A DNA stretch of 64,000 bases from Paramecium pentaurelia (GCA_905183005.1 CAJJDO010000004.1:441764-505763); one strand, 5' to 3'. Numbered from the stretch's first letter, positions 1-12,535 are shown. Notes: a model not told the origin generated them from the letters alone. A program made the numbers and translations.

Positions 1-1649
1 AGTTTCATTTTATTCATTCACAATTTGAATAAATGGGACAATCAAATATTGTATAAATGTTTTAAAATTATTCAAATATTTTATTGGATAAGGTAATGTA
101 TGAATATATTGAGTATATTATAAAAAATCTTGTATTTATGAAATTTCAATATACTCATTCAATATTTTATCATTAATTTTAGTTGATAATCTTAATGCTT
201 ATTATAATTATTAAATTTCAATTTATATAGTTTCTTATTTAAAAATAAATGAGATATTTTAAAGTAAGGGAATATAGATTATTTAGCCTGTAAAATGATC
301 AGTAAATTAAAAATATTAATGATCATCAATACTATTATTGTAAGTTGTATAATTCTTTTCATGATGAAAGGTTTTATTCATTTATAATTTAAGTTATTAA
401 TTTTGTTCATTTAAATGTTTAATTTATTCTAAATGTTTAAAATGCTATTCTTTTGTTTCTTTAAAATGTATTTATTCATTATCAATTATTTTAATTCTTA
501 ATTAATTAATTTCTTCTTAAAATAATTTTATTTATTATTTCCATTCATATCCTTGTTTTTCAAATTATTATTTTTCTTATTCAATTTTATTTATTTCATT
601 TTGTAAATATATATATTTTTAATCTAAATCAATTTTACTATTAGAAATTTGATCTTCTTATTATTTTTTTTGAAAATGTAATTACACTTACTATTCAACT
701 TTATTTGTAATTACTTTCTCCAAATTTGAAAGAGTACTCATTTTTAATGATTTTCTTTTTATTTTTTTTTCAATTGTAGTTTCCTAATCATCTTCTATTT
801 TATTAATTCGTTTAATCCTATAGAATTTTCCTTTATTAATAGAATCTTCATTTTTAAGTCTTGAAAATCCTTTTTATGGAGTTTAAGAATATATTTCTTA
901 AAATTCAATGATTCTTGGTAATTAACTTCTAAGTGAATCTAATAATCTAATAGTTCTGATTATAATTTATTTTTTAAAAGAAAACTAATTTTAATTTAAT
1001 TCAGTTTATAATATAAAGCATTATTATTGCAACGCTGATTTTTAAGTAATTAATCCTATAAATTATTTATATAAAGGATGAGTAATTCCTAAATATTTTA
1101 CTAAAAGTTTTTTAGAATTCTCATAAAATATTTATGTGCTCTTAAATCTAAATTATAATATTTAATACCCATTTTATAGAAGTTTGCTTTTTTGATGTAT
1201 TTTGGTTAAATCTTAGAAAGTAGCCATTTCATACGATTTTGCTAAAGTTATATAACCATTTATTAATAAGATAGCCTCAGATTAATTTAATTAAGTAAAA
1301 GCGATATTTTCATAGAATTACAATGCCATCTCAACCTTCAAAAAAGCTTTGCCATGTAATCCAAGTTAATTAAAGATTTTAGCTGCATTCATAAAGATTA
1401 TAAATTAAAGAGCATTTGAAAGTGCTTTAAGCAAGTGTTATTTTATAAATCTAAAAATTGATTTGGATAAAAGCTCATTTCTAAATAAATTTGTTGATAC
1501 TTATGTAATAAAGCTCCAATATTATTAAGACAAATTGCAATAATATTTATGGAATTTGGCTAATTACGATACTCTTATATCAGTATTTCATATTAATTCA
1601 ACATTTACTCCTTATCAGATAGGTGAGTTATTATAGATAATCTATTCAT
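1..1649 (-). CDS. TPR-like / coiled-coil protein, 3' end cut off by the window
   Basis: The reading frame stays open without TGA from the ATG at 1649 to the window edge, with many TAA/TAG codons read as Gln, so about 549 residues are visible and the C-terminus is missing. The first ~150 residues contain helical pairs with TPR-like spacing (for example IAICLNNIGALLHKYQ and the stretch around NAAKIFNQLGLHGKAF). A basic middle part follows, then a long Lys/Glu/Gln-rich coiled coil. No intron is needed. I do not recognise a family; TPR proteins with trailing coiled coils are common in ciliates and often act as scaffolds. Function is not assigned. Confidence 0.7.
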
Positions 1650-1696
1650 AATTATATTTATAAAATAAATGTTAGATAGGTAAAAACTAATTAATA

Positions 1697-2194
1697 TCAT
1701 ATTTAACAACAACCTAAAAATCTTAGAAACCAATTCTTTTATTCTTTAATTTCATTAATATATTACTATTACTATTTGATTGGACTGTAGTTGTTACTGT
1801 AATCATAAGTTGATTTTCTTTTTGGTTTTCTTTCTTAAAATGTCATATGAACAATAGAGAAGATTTAATTTTATGTTTCTTCAATTTTTAAGTCAATTTA
1901 ATAAGATGGAAAATCAGTTTTAGGTTTTCCATTTTTTTTTGCAATATACACTTCATAATTTCTTGGATTTTAATCAAGAGGATTATCCTTGCTAGCAATT
2001 TGTAATACTCGGTTGATAGCATCAACAAGCTCAGTTTCAGGAGGTAATTCTATCAAGACATTAATAATTTATTCTTCATTAGATAAGTAGAATCTATAAG
2101 GTTTTTTTATTTAATTAAATGCTTCTTTCAAAGAACTTATTAACGATATTTTAACTTTCTAACCTGTGGTTTTGGTACTATCAGTTTGAGACAT
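1697..2194 (-). CDS. Small protein with a possible CRIM (SIN1-type) domain
   Basis: A single 165-residue exon starts MSQTDSTKTTGQKV and ends in a Cys-Cys motif (FLGCCQI). Residues ~33-105 resemble the CRIM domain of SIN1/MAPKAP1, the TORC2 subunit: a beta-grasp-like stretch with a hydrophobic Leu/Ile pattern, then YEVYIAKKNGKPKTDFPSYQ, matching the CRIM hallmark of an acidic or polar loop followed by a DFP motif. The RBD and PH domains of full SIN1 are absent, so it would be a minimal form. The frame is open for roughly 290 nt upstream of the chosen ATG, so extra N-terminal sequence is possible. The domain call rests on motif resemblance only. Confidence 0.6.
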
Positions 2195-3125
2195 TAACTA
2201 CTTTATGGAAAATTATTGTTTATTTATTTTAGATTTTTTTAAACTCTGTTAAGATTTTATTCTAAATTATTTTAATTATACTATTATTATAATATTAGAT
2301 TATAAGAAATAATATATCTATTTATAATATATATCAAAGTTCATTAATTTTATAACATAAAATTTCTACTTCATTTCATTAATTCTTTAATTTTCTAGAA
2401 ATAAATTTGATCTAAAGTATTATATTCTTTTTTTGAAAACCAATATGTTTATATTCTATATAAAACTATTGTCTGTTATTTAAAATATTTAATCTCATTG
2501 TTTATAAATTAATAGTTCTTTCTCTTCTGTTAAATTAACAACAACAATACAAATATCTAATTGCTTTTTAATCTTGTTGATTGCATAATCTAAAATAAAA
2601 TATAGAACCAATATTAATTATTAGAAGATTATCAATTTTGATATTTATTTAATAATTATAATAAGTTGATTCTCTTTTATAGATACTAATTTAATATTAA
2701 TTTAATCTAATCTAGTTTCTTTTATTTTTTAATTGTTTTTATCTATACCATATAAAATATATTCTAATTTTACAATCTATAACTATTAATTCTTTCAACC
2801 TTTCTAATTATAATTAAAGAACTTGAAAACTATTTTATTTTCATATCTTCTAAAATATAAAAATCTATTATATATATATTTCTAAAAGGTTTTTATTAAA
2901 GGTTCACATTAAAATTATTTAAATTAATTGAGATTTCTTCTATTATGAATTTGATATATCATTTTAAATTTCAAATTTTATCATATTCTTTTTCAGATTC
3001 CTTTTTCCTAAAATTTTTGAATCTCTATAAACTTTCTCTTATTATCTATTAAATTTAGATATGTAAATAAAATATTATGTTTATTAATTATATAATAATA
3101 ATATTCATTCATTATATAATTATAA
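2195..3125. other. AT-rich interval, no supported gene
   Basis: No frame shows convincing coding character across this interval. On the minus strand there is one short protein-like patch near 2520-2600 (reading DYAINKIKKQLDICIVV) that ends in TGA and has no clear start. It could be part of an upstream exon of the 1697-2194 gene or a chance frame. Confidence 0.4.
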
Positions 3126-5203
3126 TCATTTCTTAGATTTCTTTTTTTTACCTCTTGTTTTTTTTCCTGTATCAGGTATATTAGCTAACAAAATTCCAGG
3201 TTTTGGGAGGGGTATCTTATGAGGATTTAAATGTCCTTGAGGTATAACAAGGGATTTTTGAAGGATGGTTATGGGTACAATCCTTTTTTCAGAAGCTAAT
3301 CTATTTTTTAATACATTAATTTCACTAATCTATGATAATATTATTTTAGAATACTTATTTATCTATATCCGATTTAATACTATGACTTTTGAACACAGTA
3401 CTAAATTATTTGGAAGGTTATACACTTCTAAAACAACTGGAAGATAAAGAACGATTATTTTAAATGTTTTCAGCACTAGGATGATTTGGTTCACCTCCAG
3501 GCAACCAACTTCCTCTTGCCCTTTTCAAGAAGTAAAGTCTTTACGAATTAATTCTTGATTCCAAATATGCATTTTTAGATTAAAAATCTTCAGCCTCATC
3601 ATCTACTTAAGTAGGTAAAACAGTATTTTCAATAATTTTAGTAATTGGAATAGCAGTTTAAATGATTCTGCCTTTAGGATAAGATGCTTTATTAAGATAA
3701 TTTGCATAAGCTTTTTCTTCAGCAAGATCCATTTTTTTAGATTCATAGATATCAGAAACTTTGATACCAATAGTCGAGAATTGAGATCCCATGGATTATA
3801 GCTATGATTATATTAAATTTGTATACACATTAAGATTAGAGTATTATTTCATCAATTCTACTTTTGTTTGCTGCCCAATCTTTCATGGATTAAACCATTT
3901 CAATATCTTCTCTTTGTTCTTTAACTTCTTTAATTCTTTATTATTAATAATATTAATTAAGTCGTGCTGCAGCCATATTATCTTCTATATTAGTTGGATC
4001 ATAATTATGAAATATTCCTTAAAGTTCTCCAAGACGTTGATTTTATCCAATTTAATAAGCTAATTCAGTATCTTTATCAGTTTTATAAGTCTTTCTTTCA
4101 GGTGCAATACTAATATATTTATCTTTTCTTTCTTTTTTCTTTTTTTTTTTCTTTGGTGAAATATCCTTTTATGATTCCATATTTTTTTAAGAACCATCTA
4201 TTTTATCAGGAGATTATTCTTCATCTTCATCTTATTCTTATTCTTATTCTATGCCTTCAATATAATCTCTATCAGTTGGTTTATTTGCTTTAAGAGGAGA
4301 TTCTTCTCTTTGGATTTGACGTCTTGTACTTTTTTATTATTCTTCAAATGTTTCAAAAACTGGAAAATTAGTATCATACATCCAAGAAGCCTATTATTTA
4401 ATTACAGAATATTATTGATTTGTTCCTGGTCTTGATAATTTATCAACTTAATCAATCATTTTATAAGTAGTCTATGAAGTTTAAGGTCTTGTATATTGAG
4501 AGAAGCCCATAATTCCTGGAGTAGTGCCAGGTCTTGTGCTTGTATCAGATAGTAGATTTTTTCTATGATAACTTTTCACTCTATCTTCAGGCGGATCTAT
4601 GTCTGGATGCATTGATCTATTTTTCGATTTGTAATCTTCAATTCTAGAAGCATACATGCTTTCATTATAAGTATTTGGTATATATTACAAAGTCTGAGAA
4701 TTATGTATATATAAGTTACATTGTCCTTTTTTTCAATAAGAGATTATGTTAATGATTATTTTTAGGATTTTGGTAATTAACGAAAGAACCAAGAGGAAAC
4801 TTTATTTAGAAATTCTAGTTACTACTACTTATTTCTTGTACTAACAACTTCAAGTAATGAATTCTTTAATTATCTAAAGAGGTTATCATATACAAAAGGG
4901 TCTTTTAATTCTATTTATTATGCTCGATGTAGTGTCACTCTTTCATTCCAAGTCATTATTTACTATTTGAGCATCTAAAATATTTGATTATTATTCAAGT
5001 ATCCAGATGTTAATCCATCCAGATCAATCTTTAAGAATTAGTTATATAACTACAATTTATAATGTTGGACGTTCATTGAGTTTATTGATGTCTTCTATCT
5101 TGTATCCTGTTCTTGAAAGACGTTCATTTAATTGTTGATCAATTGTTAATGGAGGTTATACAAGAGGTTTACCATTTAGATAAAAAGATCTCTCCATTTT
5201 CAT
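3126..5203 (-). CDS. Uncharacterised basic protein, four tiny introns
   Basis: Spliced length is 1977 nt (658 residues). Introns lie at 5029-5053 (25 nt, 3' end AAG), 4694-4719 (26 nt, CAG), 3802-3826 (25 nt) and 3330-3354 (25 nt); removing all four joins otherwise shifted frames. The protein starts MKMERSFYLNGKPLVQPP; a second ATG two codons later is equally possible. It has a central low-complexity Glu/Gln/Asp run, a Lys-rich stretch (SPKKKKKKKERKDK), a motif RARGSWLPGGEPNHPS and a strongly basic tail ending GKKTRGKKKKSKK. No known domain is recognised. The lysine tracts would suit nucleic-acid or microtubule binding, but that is inference. The start is 72 bp from the stop of the YTH gene on the same strand. 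Confidence 0.75.
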
Positions 5204-5275
5204 TTTTATTTATTAATTAATATTTCTTAATGTATATTTATCTGATGGAAACCTTACAATACATGATATATAAAA

Positions 5276-6107
5276 TCATTTCTGTGGTTATTACCATTGA
5301 TAGTTTTGATACTGTTGATATTAAGGGTACTGTTGATATTGTTGATAATCATAATATTGATATTGATAATATGGATAGTATTATTGTTGATTTCGTTGTT
5401 ATTGCATCTAATATTTGTATTGTCTCAATGCTTATTCTCTTTCATCAATTACTGTAAAATCATTTAGGATACTCTTTTTGTCTGCAAATTCTTCAAAGAT
5501 TTTCATCATTTCTTTTCCTGTTTCCCAATTTAAAAATACTCCATCTCTTGATCGAGTTACTTCTACATTATCACTATTAATTAATTTTAATCAATTACCT
5601 ATTTTTTAAATGCTCAAAATGTTTGTTAGGTACATCCTTTACATATAACCATTAAACATTAAAATGACCTTTCCATTTCTTGATTTCCCACCAATACTGG
5701 AAACTTTCATCCTTATATCCTGATGTCAATTTGGCAACTCCTACAAATTATCCACTTCTAACAACACTAAAAAACAAGTAAACTGTTTTGCCTTATTCTT
5801 GTGCTTCCAAGAATTTAGCATTAAGTTTCTCATTATTTTCTTTACTTGATGTCCAAATACCATATTTTATTGACTAAAAATATATAATTAATGAATCCTT
5901 TACTTTGTGAATATCATCATCATTATTACTACGAAGTATATAAGCATATGCCTCTGTATCTGCTAAATTTCTATTTGCTTGATTAATTTGTTTCAAAGCA
6001 GGTATTAATTTAGATGCTTATTCTAAATTAGTATAATCTTGGCATGATATGTAAGGCACTTTTAAATCTCTCTTATTTCTGACATATGGTTCATAATGAT
6101 TATTCAT
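5276..6107 (-). CDS. YTH-domain protein (m6A reader, YTHDF/DC type)
   Basis: After removal of one 25-nt intron (5574-5598) the gene encodes 268 residues. The YTH domain fills roughly residues 70-210: KYGIWTSSKENNEKLNA, VYLFFSVVRSGQFVGVAKL, YWWEIKKWKGHFNVQWLYVK, DVPNKHFEHL and VTRSRDG follow in canonical order. The Trp of GIW and the Trp residues of YWW and KKW are in position to form the aromatic cage for N6-methyladenosine. The C-terminus is a Tyr/Gln-rich tract (QQYYPYYQYQYYDYQQYQ and more) of the prion-like kind that drives condensates in other YTH proteins. It is expected to bind methylated RNA. The divergent flavoprotein gene starts 121 bp away. Start chosen at MNNHYEPYV. Confidence 0.93.
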
Positions 6108-6228
6108 TAATTTTTAATTAAATTTAAATAATCATTTAACAAATAAATACATATTCACTCTTCCCATATTCATATAGATTTGTTATAGTTTTAAAATTAT
6201 TCTTGATAATTAATATAATACAACATTT

Positions 6229-7457
6229 ATGAAAAATTCCAAAAAAACACTTCTCATAGTAGGTGGTGGTTTTGCAGGTATGACAATAATCACTCAAACC
6301 TATAAACAATTCAACATAGTCTTATTAGATTAAAAATCATATTTCGAAGTAATTAAACAATATCATTTCAAGTTTGTACCTTCTGTCTTCAATGCATTTA
6401 TCCATCCAGAATCCATATTTGATCTAACCTTACAATTCAAATAGAGTAAATTTGGAGTACTCTTTATCTAAGGCAAACTAGTATTTACTATTTATATGTA
6501 TAGACTCACATTGAAAATAATATAGCATATTATCAAGGAGGCTAAATTGAATTTGATTATTGTGCTATTACTATTGGTTCCAATTATACAAATCCTATTA
6601 AATCTACAATTCCTAAACTATCAGATAGATTTATTGAACTTAAAAAAACTTAACAAAAAATTATTGAATCTTAAACTATTCTTATAATTGGTGGAGGTAC
6701 TGTTGGAGTAGAATTAGCTTGTGAAATCAAAGCAGCTTATAAATAAAAAACAGTTGCTATTATTACCAAAGGTAAAATATTATCAACAATGCCTAAATCT
6801 GCTTCTGTTTATGCTAAAAAAAGAATCTAAGATTTAGGAATAGAATTTAAAGAGGATTATAAAGGACCATCATTAGATTCTAATTTTGATTTAGTTTTTA
6901 ATTGTAAAGGTAATACTTATGAAAATATTCGTCTTGATGACAATTTTGAAATGTTTGATTCCAAAAAATAATTTTTAGTAGATGATTACTTAAAAATTAG
7001 AACAAATTCAAATATATTTTGTGCAGGTGATATTTGTTTATCAAGTTAAAATGAAACAAAAACTGCATTTTCTGCTGAAATGTAAGGAGAAATCATTGCT
7101 TACAATTTAAAACATCCAAATAAATAGATCAAATCATATTGGATACCTAACACTTATATAATATCTTTAGGTGGATGGAAAGCAATCTTTATATTTGAAT
7201 CCTTTACTTTTGGCGGTTTTTTACCTTATTTGATGAAACTCTTCATTGAAGTAGTAGTAGTCAATGATTTTAGAGGAGTTATTGGATTTAATATTATTCA
7301 TTAAATAATGAATTATATTGTCTATATGATGCTCTATATCTATATGATTATATAATTGCTATTAGCTATTGCTCCTTTAGGAAGTAAAATTAAGTAAGAT
7401 CAAAGAGTTGAATTAAAGAGAATTTAATAGGAAATTGAAGAATTCAAAAAATAATGA
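6229..7457 (+). CDS. FAD-dependent oxidoreductase, FSP1/AMID (AIFM2)-like
   Basis: One 23-nt intron (6481-6503) is removed to give 401 residues. The N-terminus carries the FAD dinucleotide fold LLIVGGGFAGMT (residues ~7-18). A second Rossmann motif, ILIIGGGTVGVELACEI, near residue 140 is the NAD(P)H site, and IFCAGDI near residue 265 is the late FAD-contact motif of this family. Order and length fit type II NADH dehydrogenase-like AMID/FSP1 proteins, which pass electrons from NAD(P)H to quinones. The C-terminal ~80 residues are strongly hydrophobic (FIEVVVVNDFRGVIGF, then a Tyr/Met/Ile-rich segment), suggesting membrane association. It converges on the coiled-coil gene, with 46 bp between stops. 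Confidence 0.88.
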
Positions 7458-7503
7458 CTATACTTTTAGACATTTTATTTAAATTATAATAAATATTATT
7501 AAC

Positions 7504-8557
7504 TCAATAACTATTTGCAATTGACTATAAAGTGTTTAACATATGTTCATATTAAGATTTAAGATCTCGAGAATTTAATAAAAATTATTCACTATTTACT
7601 TTTAATTCATCATATTTTCTCTCCAAAAGTCTATAATTCTCATTCTCCTATTAAATTTATTCCTATTAAGATTTTATTATCTACTCATATCTAAAGTACT
7701 AAATTTAATTTATACTTGTTCAATATGTTTGTATTTGTCTAGTATATTTAACTATTTATATTCTTTTACTAATCTAATTCTGTTGTTTACAATTCTTTTT
7801 CAGATTCATATTATTTTAATTTATATAATAGTTGTTAATTTAATTCTTAAAGTCTTTATGTATACTTTTTATTTTCCTTTAAGCAATTCTCACATTCTTA
7901 ATATTTCTTTTCCCATTCCTTACATTATTTTTTTATTTCTTAAAAGCTCTCATTATTTAATTCACTTTTTGATGGTGTAGATGTAAAATTCTATTGTTTT
8001 TATAATAATTCAATTTGCTTTTATTTCTTAGCCAGATCAATTTAAAGATTTTAAATTATTACATTTTTTTCTTTGATTTCCTTCTCCATAGATTTTAATG
8101 CTTCTCTAGTACCAGATAATCGCATTTCTAATGATTTTATTTATTTTGTAGTATTTTCAATATTTTTTTGTGAATTCCTATTACTCTAAATGTCAGCTAT
8201 ACTGCTACTTCTTTTATCCATATAATTATTAATGGAATCTTATAAATTATCAATAATAGATTCCTAATTATTTTCAAATTTATAAGGACCTGGCTTATAT
8301 GGAGATTCCAATAATCGATGAGGTTCAATTCGATTAGGTTATTCCTCTTCAGTTTCTTCATCAATTTTACTCAAAATTCCTTTTTCATTTCTAAAATTTG
8401 GATTTACATTTTCATTATCGTTATCATTCTCATTTTCTTCTTTTGGTCGTATTTGGTTAAATGAAAATCTTACTGCCTCCTACCTTAATAATTATTATAA
8501 TTCCTATTCTAGAATCCTATTCTCTTCTTCTATTTATTTCAAAAAAGCAGAATTCAT
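7504..8557 (-). CDS. Coiled-coil protein, 338 residues
   Basis: A model with one intron of 37 nt (7663-7699) gives a clean frame to TGA. The intron is long for this window, but the alternative is a stop just inside it, whereas the sequence beyond reads as strong coiled coil (EQIQQENENYRLLERKYDEL). The protein begins MNSAFLKQIEEENRILEQ, has an acidic polar linker (residues ~40-130), then nearly continuous heptad repeats to the end. No catalytic motif is seen. A structural role in cortex, basal body or cilium would be typical for such a protein, but nothing in the sequence proves it. Confidence 0.72.
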
Positions 8558-9313
8558 TTAATTTTAAAAATTTATAATACATTATTCTAGACCCACTCCG
8601 ATTTCATACAATCACTCTTAAAATAATTCAATTCTTCTAAAATATATTTGAAAAGCGAAAAAATAGATTTAATTATAAGATGATAATCATATTATATATT
8701 AATTAATAAAGCCTAAATGATACAATAATCTTTTGTTTTAAGAAATTGAATATATTTTAATTCTTTATTATTTTAATCACTTTATTATAAATAAATAATT
8801 CATTATAACACCTAAAAATCTCAGTTTATTCTTTAAATCAAAATGCCCAAGTTCTGATATAAAAATAATTTATCTCATAACAATAAACCGAATTTTAATA
8901 AGCTAAATACTTGATTTAATTTTAATACATTGTTAATTTATCAATAATAATAATTATAATCCCTAACAACAAATAATTAATATTTTTTTTATTCAAATCT
9001 AAAATTTGCTTTCAAATTTTTATTCTTTCCATGAATAAAATAAATTTATTTTAGGATTATCTCAATTTTGATTTTTTAGTATTGTGTTAATAAATACATT
9101 TTGATTGCCAATATTTTAATTTTTTATTTAAAGAATTATTTACTCCATTATTAAATAAAAGAAGGTTTTTATTATTTATTTGTTTTTTTATAGAATAAAA
9201 AGAATTCTTTATTTCAAAATATAAACAATAAAATCAAAAATAAAATTTGTTTCAATTTAAATTAATGTTATATTTTCTATAATATTTTTGATAATATAAA
9301 TTAAAAAAAGCAA
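8558..9313. other. AT-rich intergenic interval
   Basis: Very AT-rich with poly-A and poly-T runs. I see no frame with protein-like composition and no RNA gene signature. It separates the 5' end of the coiled-coil gene from the 3' end of the phosphoesterase gene, so it probably holds the promoter of the former. Confidence 0.4.
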
Positions 9314-10018
9314 TCAATTATCTTATTGTTATTTTTGTGGTAATTAAAATACTATTGGATCATTAGTTATTCTATAATTTTCATTTAACAAAGAGCAATT
9401 AGCAAATTTTATTCCATCTTCTTCTGTAATTCCATATCCTTCATGAATATGTCCAAATAGATGATATTTTGCTTTTATTTTTTTAATCCTATTTAATAAT
9501 TCCTTATCACCTACATGTCCAGCATTATTAACATAATCGCCATGACCATATGAAGGACCATGTGTTACAACAATATCAGTTCCATCTTCAATTTGATTCC
9601 AAAATTGTTAAGCATCTTTTGGAAATAATTCAAAACCCCAATTACAAAACTCTAAAGAATATGGACTACCCCATATTTTATATCCCTCAACAATACATGA
9701 AGAATTTAATAAATAAATGCATTAGTTTTAAAGGTCTTTTATTTCAGCTTATATTTATGGATCATTCTTAAATTTTGGATACTTTACATAATCAAGTGTT
9801 AAATCATGGTTACCAGCAATCAAAATTTTATATTTAAATGGCTACTCAATGAGCCATTCTTTAAATTTCTTTATATCCTTAATTTCTCCACAATTTGTAA
9901 AATCACCACAATGAATCAGAACATCTCCTTTAGGTAAAATTATATTAGGCTTAATTTAGGAAGGACTAAGATATCCATGAGTATCACTAATACAAACAAA
10001 AGTTATATTTTTTTGCAT
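9314..10018 (-). CDS. UPF0046 / MPPED-type metallophosphoesterase
   Basis: An intronless 234-residue protein. The calcineurin-like metal-binding blocks appear in order: ISDTHGYL (D-x-H, residues ~10-17), GDVLIHCGDFTNCG (GDxx), LIAGNHDL (GNHD), VTHGPSYGHGD and HLFGHIHEGYG (GHxH). Spacing and the HGP motif match the UPF0046/MPPED1-MPPED2 branch, metal-dependent phosphodiesterases acting on cyclic nucleotides or related esters in vitro. All key His/Asp/Asn residues are present, so it should be active. No signal peptide is visible, so it is likely cytosolic. The frame has no alternative in-frame ATG before VCISDTHG, fixing the start at MQKNITFVC. Confidence 0.92.
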
Positions 10019-10684
10019 TTTAATTTTATAAATCAAATATTATTATCTCAGCTTTGAAATATTTACATTACTCATTAATAGAATTAATCAGTACTAAGAA
10101 TTATTAAATATCATTTCAATTAAATTTTAATATAGATTTCGAAGACACAAATAAATTTTCAATTGAATTATAAATAAACAAATTATGGTAAATATAGATA
10201 ATACTAAAAAATTGATTAATCAAATTTAGTAACAAGACAAAATTAGAATAACTTTGTTAAATATTATTGAATGTCTCATAGAAAGTCTATTGAATAAGTA
10301 TATTATTTCAATGTACTTACCAAAGTTGTAATTAATGTAAATATTTAAGTGTTCTTTTTGGTTTTCATATTGTCTTTTTTTCTTTTTTACTTTCTATGTA
10401 AAATGAAAAATAATTATAATTTATAATTAGATTACTTATACAACATTCAATTTATTATTATAAATAGACTTAAAATATTGATTACCAAACATTTTTGAAG
10501 AATCGATGGTTTTCTTCATCTTATATTGTGTAATAATAAGTTATAATTAGGTTTCATTTATAATTTCAATTCATTATAGGTAAATAAAAATTTTAAAGGA
10601 AATATATATGATTTTAATATATTTTTATTCCTGATGATATGTAGATTGACTTATTTTATTGAACCAATAAAAAAAGGGTGAAAT
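10019..10684. other. Intergenic interval between divergent genes, with one weak ORF
   Basis: It separates the divergently oriented phosphoesterase and MORN genes and should contain both promoters. A 73-residue plus-strand ORF (10185-10406) ends in a hydrophobic segment, but its composition is not clearly protein-like and it has no supporting motif. I do not call it a gene. Confidence 0.4.
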
Positions 10685-12144
10685 ATGATAGTTAATTATA
10701 TTTAATTTATGTAATAATAATCAATATCAGATTTCGATAATCTTGAACAAGAACATTAGTTGATTGATTAAGTTAATTAAAAGTCAAAATCAGCAAAGTT
10801 TAAATAATATAAATAAGGATAATATTATGGAGATATTCAAAACAATGTTAGACATGGATATGGTATATTATTTAACTAATTATTATATTTTTAGGACTAA
10901 TGACATATCAAGTTAGATATTATATTGGATTTTGGAAGAATGATAAAAAGCAAGGTTTTGGCAAAGAAGTATTGGATAAAGGAGATTCATATGAAGGTTA
11001 GTTTGATGAAGGGAAACCTCATGGTGAAGGTACACTGGAAACTGAGAATGGAATATATTCAGGTTAATGGGTTTAGGGAATAAAATAAGGGTATGGGAAA
11101 TGGAGAGGGAAAAATAATGAAATTTATGCAGGAGAATGGAAATTCAATAAGGCAAATGGGTATGGAAGATATGATTATTAAGATGGAGGATGGTATGAAG
11201 GTGAGTTCAAGAATTATCTTAAGTATGGAAAAGGCAAAGAAAGCTATGCGAATGGAGATTTTTATGATGGTGATTTTATTAATGATAAACCTGATGGATT
11301 TGGTGTATATAGATGGTCTGATGGTTCATCTTATCATGGAACATTTTTTAGTGGAGTCAGACATGGTAAAGGCTATTGGCTAAAGAATGAAGATTCTTAA
11401 AATTATGAGAGTTATGATGGACAATATGTTAATGATTTAAAATCAGGATATGGTGTTTATAGATGGTCAAGTGGTAATGTATATGAAGGTGAATTCTTTA
11501 ATGATCATAGACATGGATTAGGTGAAATGAGATGGGCAGATGGTTCATTTTATAAAGGTTAATTTCATAATGGTTAAATGTGTGGAGAGGGAGAATTGAA
11601 GAGAAACAATAAACCAATTATATATGGATACTTTGACAATAACAAACTAGTTAAAGAATAAAATTAGAAGTCAATTCCTATAACTATTAATTAGAGTTAA
11701 AATAATAGTTTTGATGGTAAAAGAAATTACTATTCTCTGTAATAATCCTTTAATCAAAACTAAAATGGTTAACGGCATCAGAAATCTCATTTTAAGTCTG
11801 AATGTATTGAACCCATCTCTAAATAAACTAAAAGAAATTGTAATACTTCATTGGATGACAATCAAATCTAATAACATTAAAATAAATTTAAAATTTCTAT
11901 TGATTTTGATGATCATTAAGGATTTTCTACTTAATAAAAGTTCAAAACTATAAGTACAACAAATCGTCCTTTTTAAACTCAACAAGAGGGTTTATTATAA
12001 GTGACTAATAGAGCATAATCAACAAAAAAAGTTATAATTGAAAGTGTTAAATTTAAGAGAAGCTAAAATTCTTTTCGACTATAATCATTAAACTAATCTA
12101 CAAGATAAACTTAAAATTCTCTTCCAAAATAATCAATAAATTGA
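10685..12144 (+). CDS. MORN-repeat protein
   Basis: One 32-nt intron (10863-10894) is removed, giving 475 residues. From about residue 45 to 310 there are roughly ten MORN motifs of the form YxGxxxxGxxHGxGxxxxxxG (examples: YEGQFDEGKPHGEGTLE, YDGDFINDKPDGFGVYRW, YEGEFFNDHRHGLGEMRW). A polar Ser/Gln/Lys tail follows. MORN arrays act as membrane- or cytoskeleton-linked scaffolds and in ciliates and other alveolates often mark cortical or ciliary structures. There is no kinase or SET domain, so this is not a lipid kinase or methyltransferase. The start MIVNYIQFMQQ is the first ATG in frame; the real start could be the Met nine codons in. Confidence 0.9.
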
Positions 12145-12535
12145 TTTTTGAAATATATATTATGTATTCATTTTTCCATGGATATGAAATAATTGTTTAT
12201 AGAAGAAATACGCATTATATATGTTAAGTAATTAAAATGCAAAATTTAATTAAATTTTTTTCAAAATCATTTCAAAACACCATTTTTACAAAATATAAAT
12301 TCAAAATTAAATAGAAAAATAGAGGGAGATATTTAAAAATAACAATTTCTTATCTTAATCTTTCTAATCTTTATGGGTTTATATAATTGTGTTTTTCCCT
12401 TTATTTAAGTATGCAAATTACTTTAATGTCTTATGTCTATTTTTTCTATTTGTAAATTATTTAAAAAATCTCTTTTCATACATCTCTGATTGGTTGAGTT
12501 TGTTAAAAGATTTGAAATTTAATTCAATAGAGTCA
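12145..12535. other. Interval with ambiguous coding character
   Basis: On the minus strand a frame reads DSIELNFKSFNKLNQSEMYE and continues with a plausible polar composition into an AT-rich end near 12310. It could be a 3' exon of the neighbouring 12536-12881 gene, but no GT-AG intron restores that frame cleanly, so it is left outside the gene. The plus strand gives hydrophobic shadow frames. Confidence 0.35.

Noticed and set aside
10185..10406. 73-codon plus-strand ORF with a hydrophobic end
   Set aside because: No motif, no clear coding composition; chance frames of this length are frequent when TGA is the only stop.
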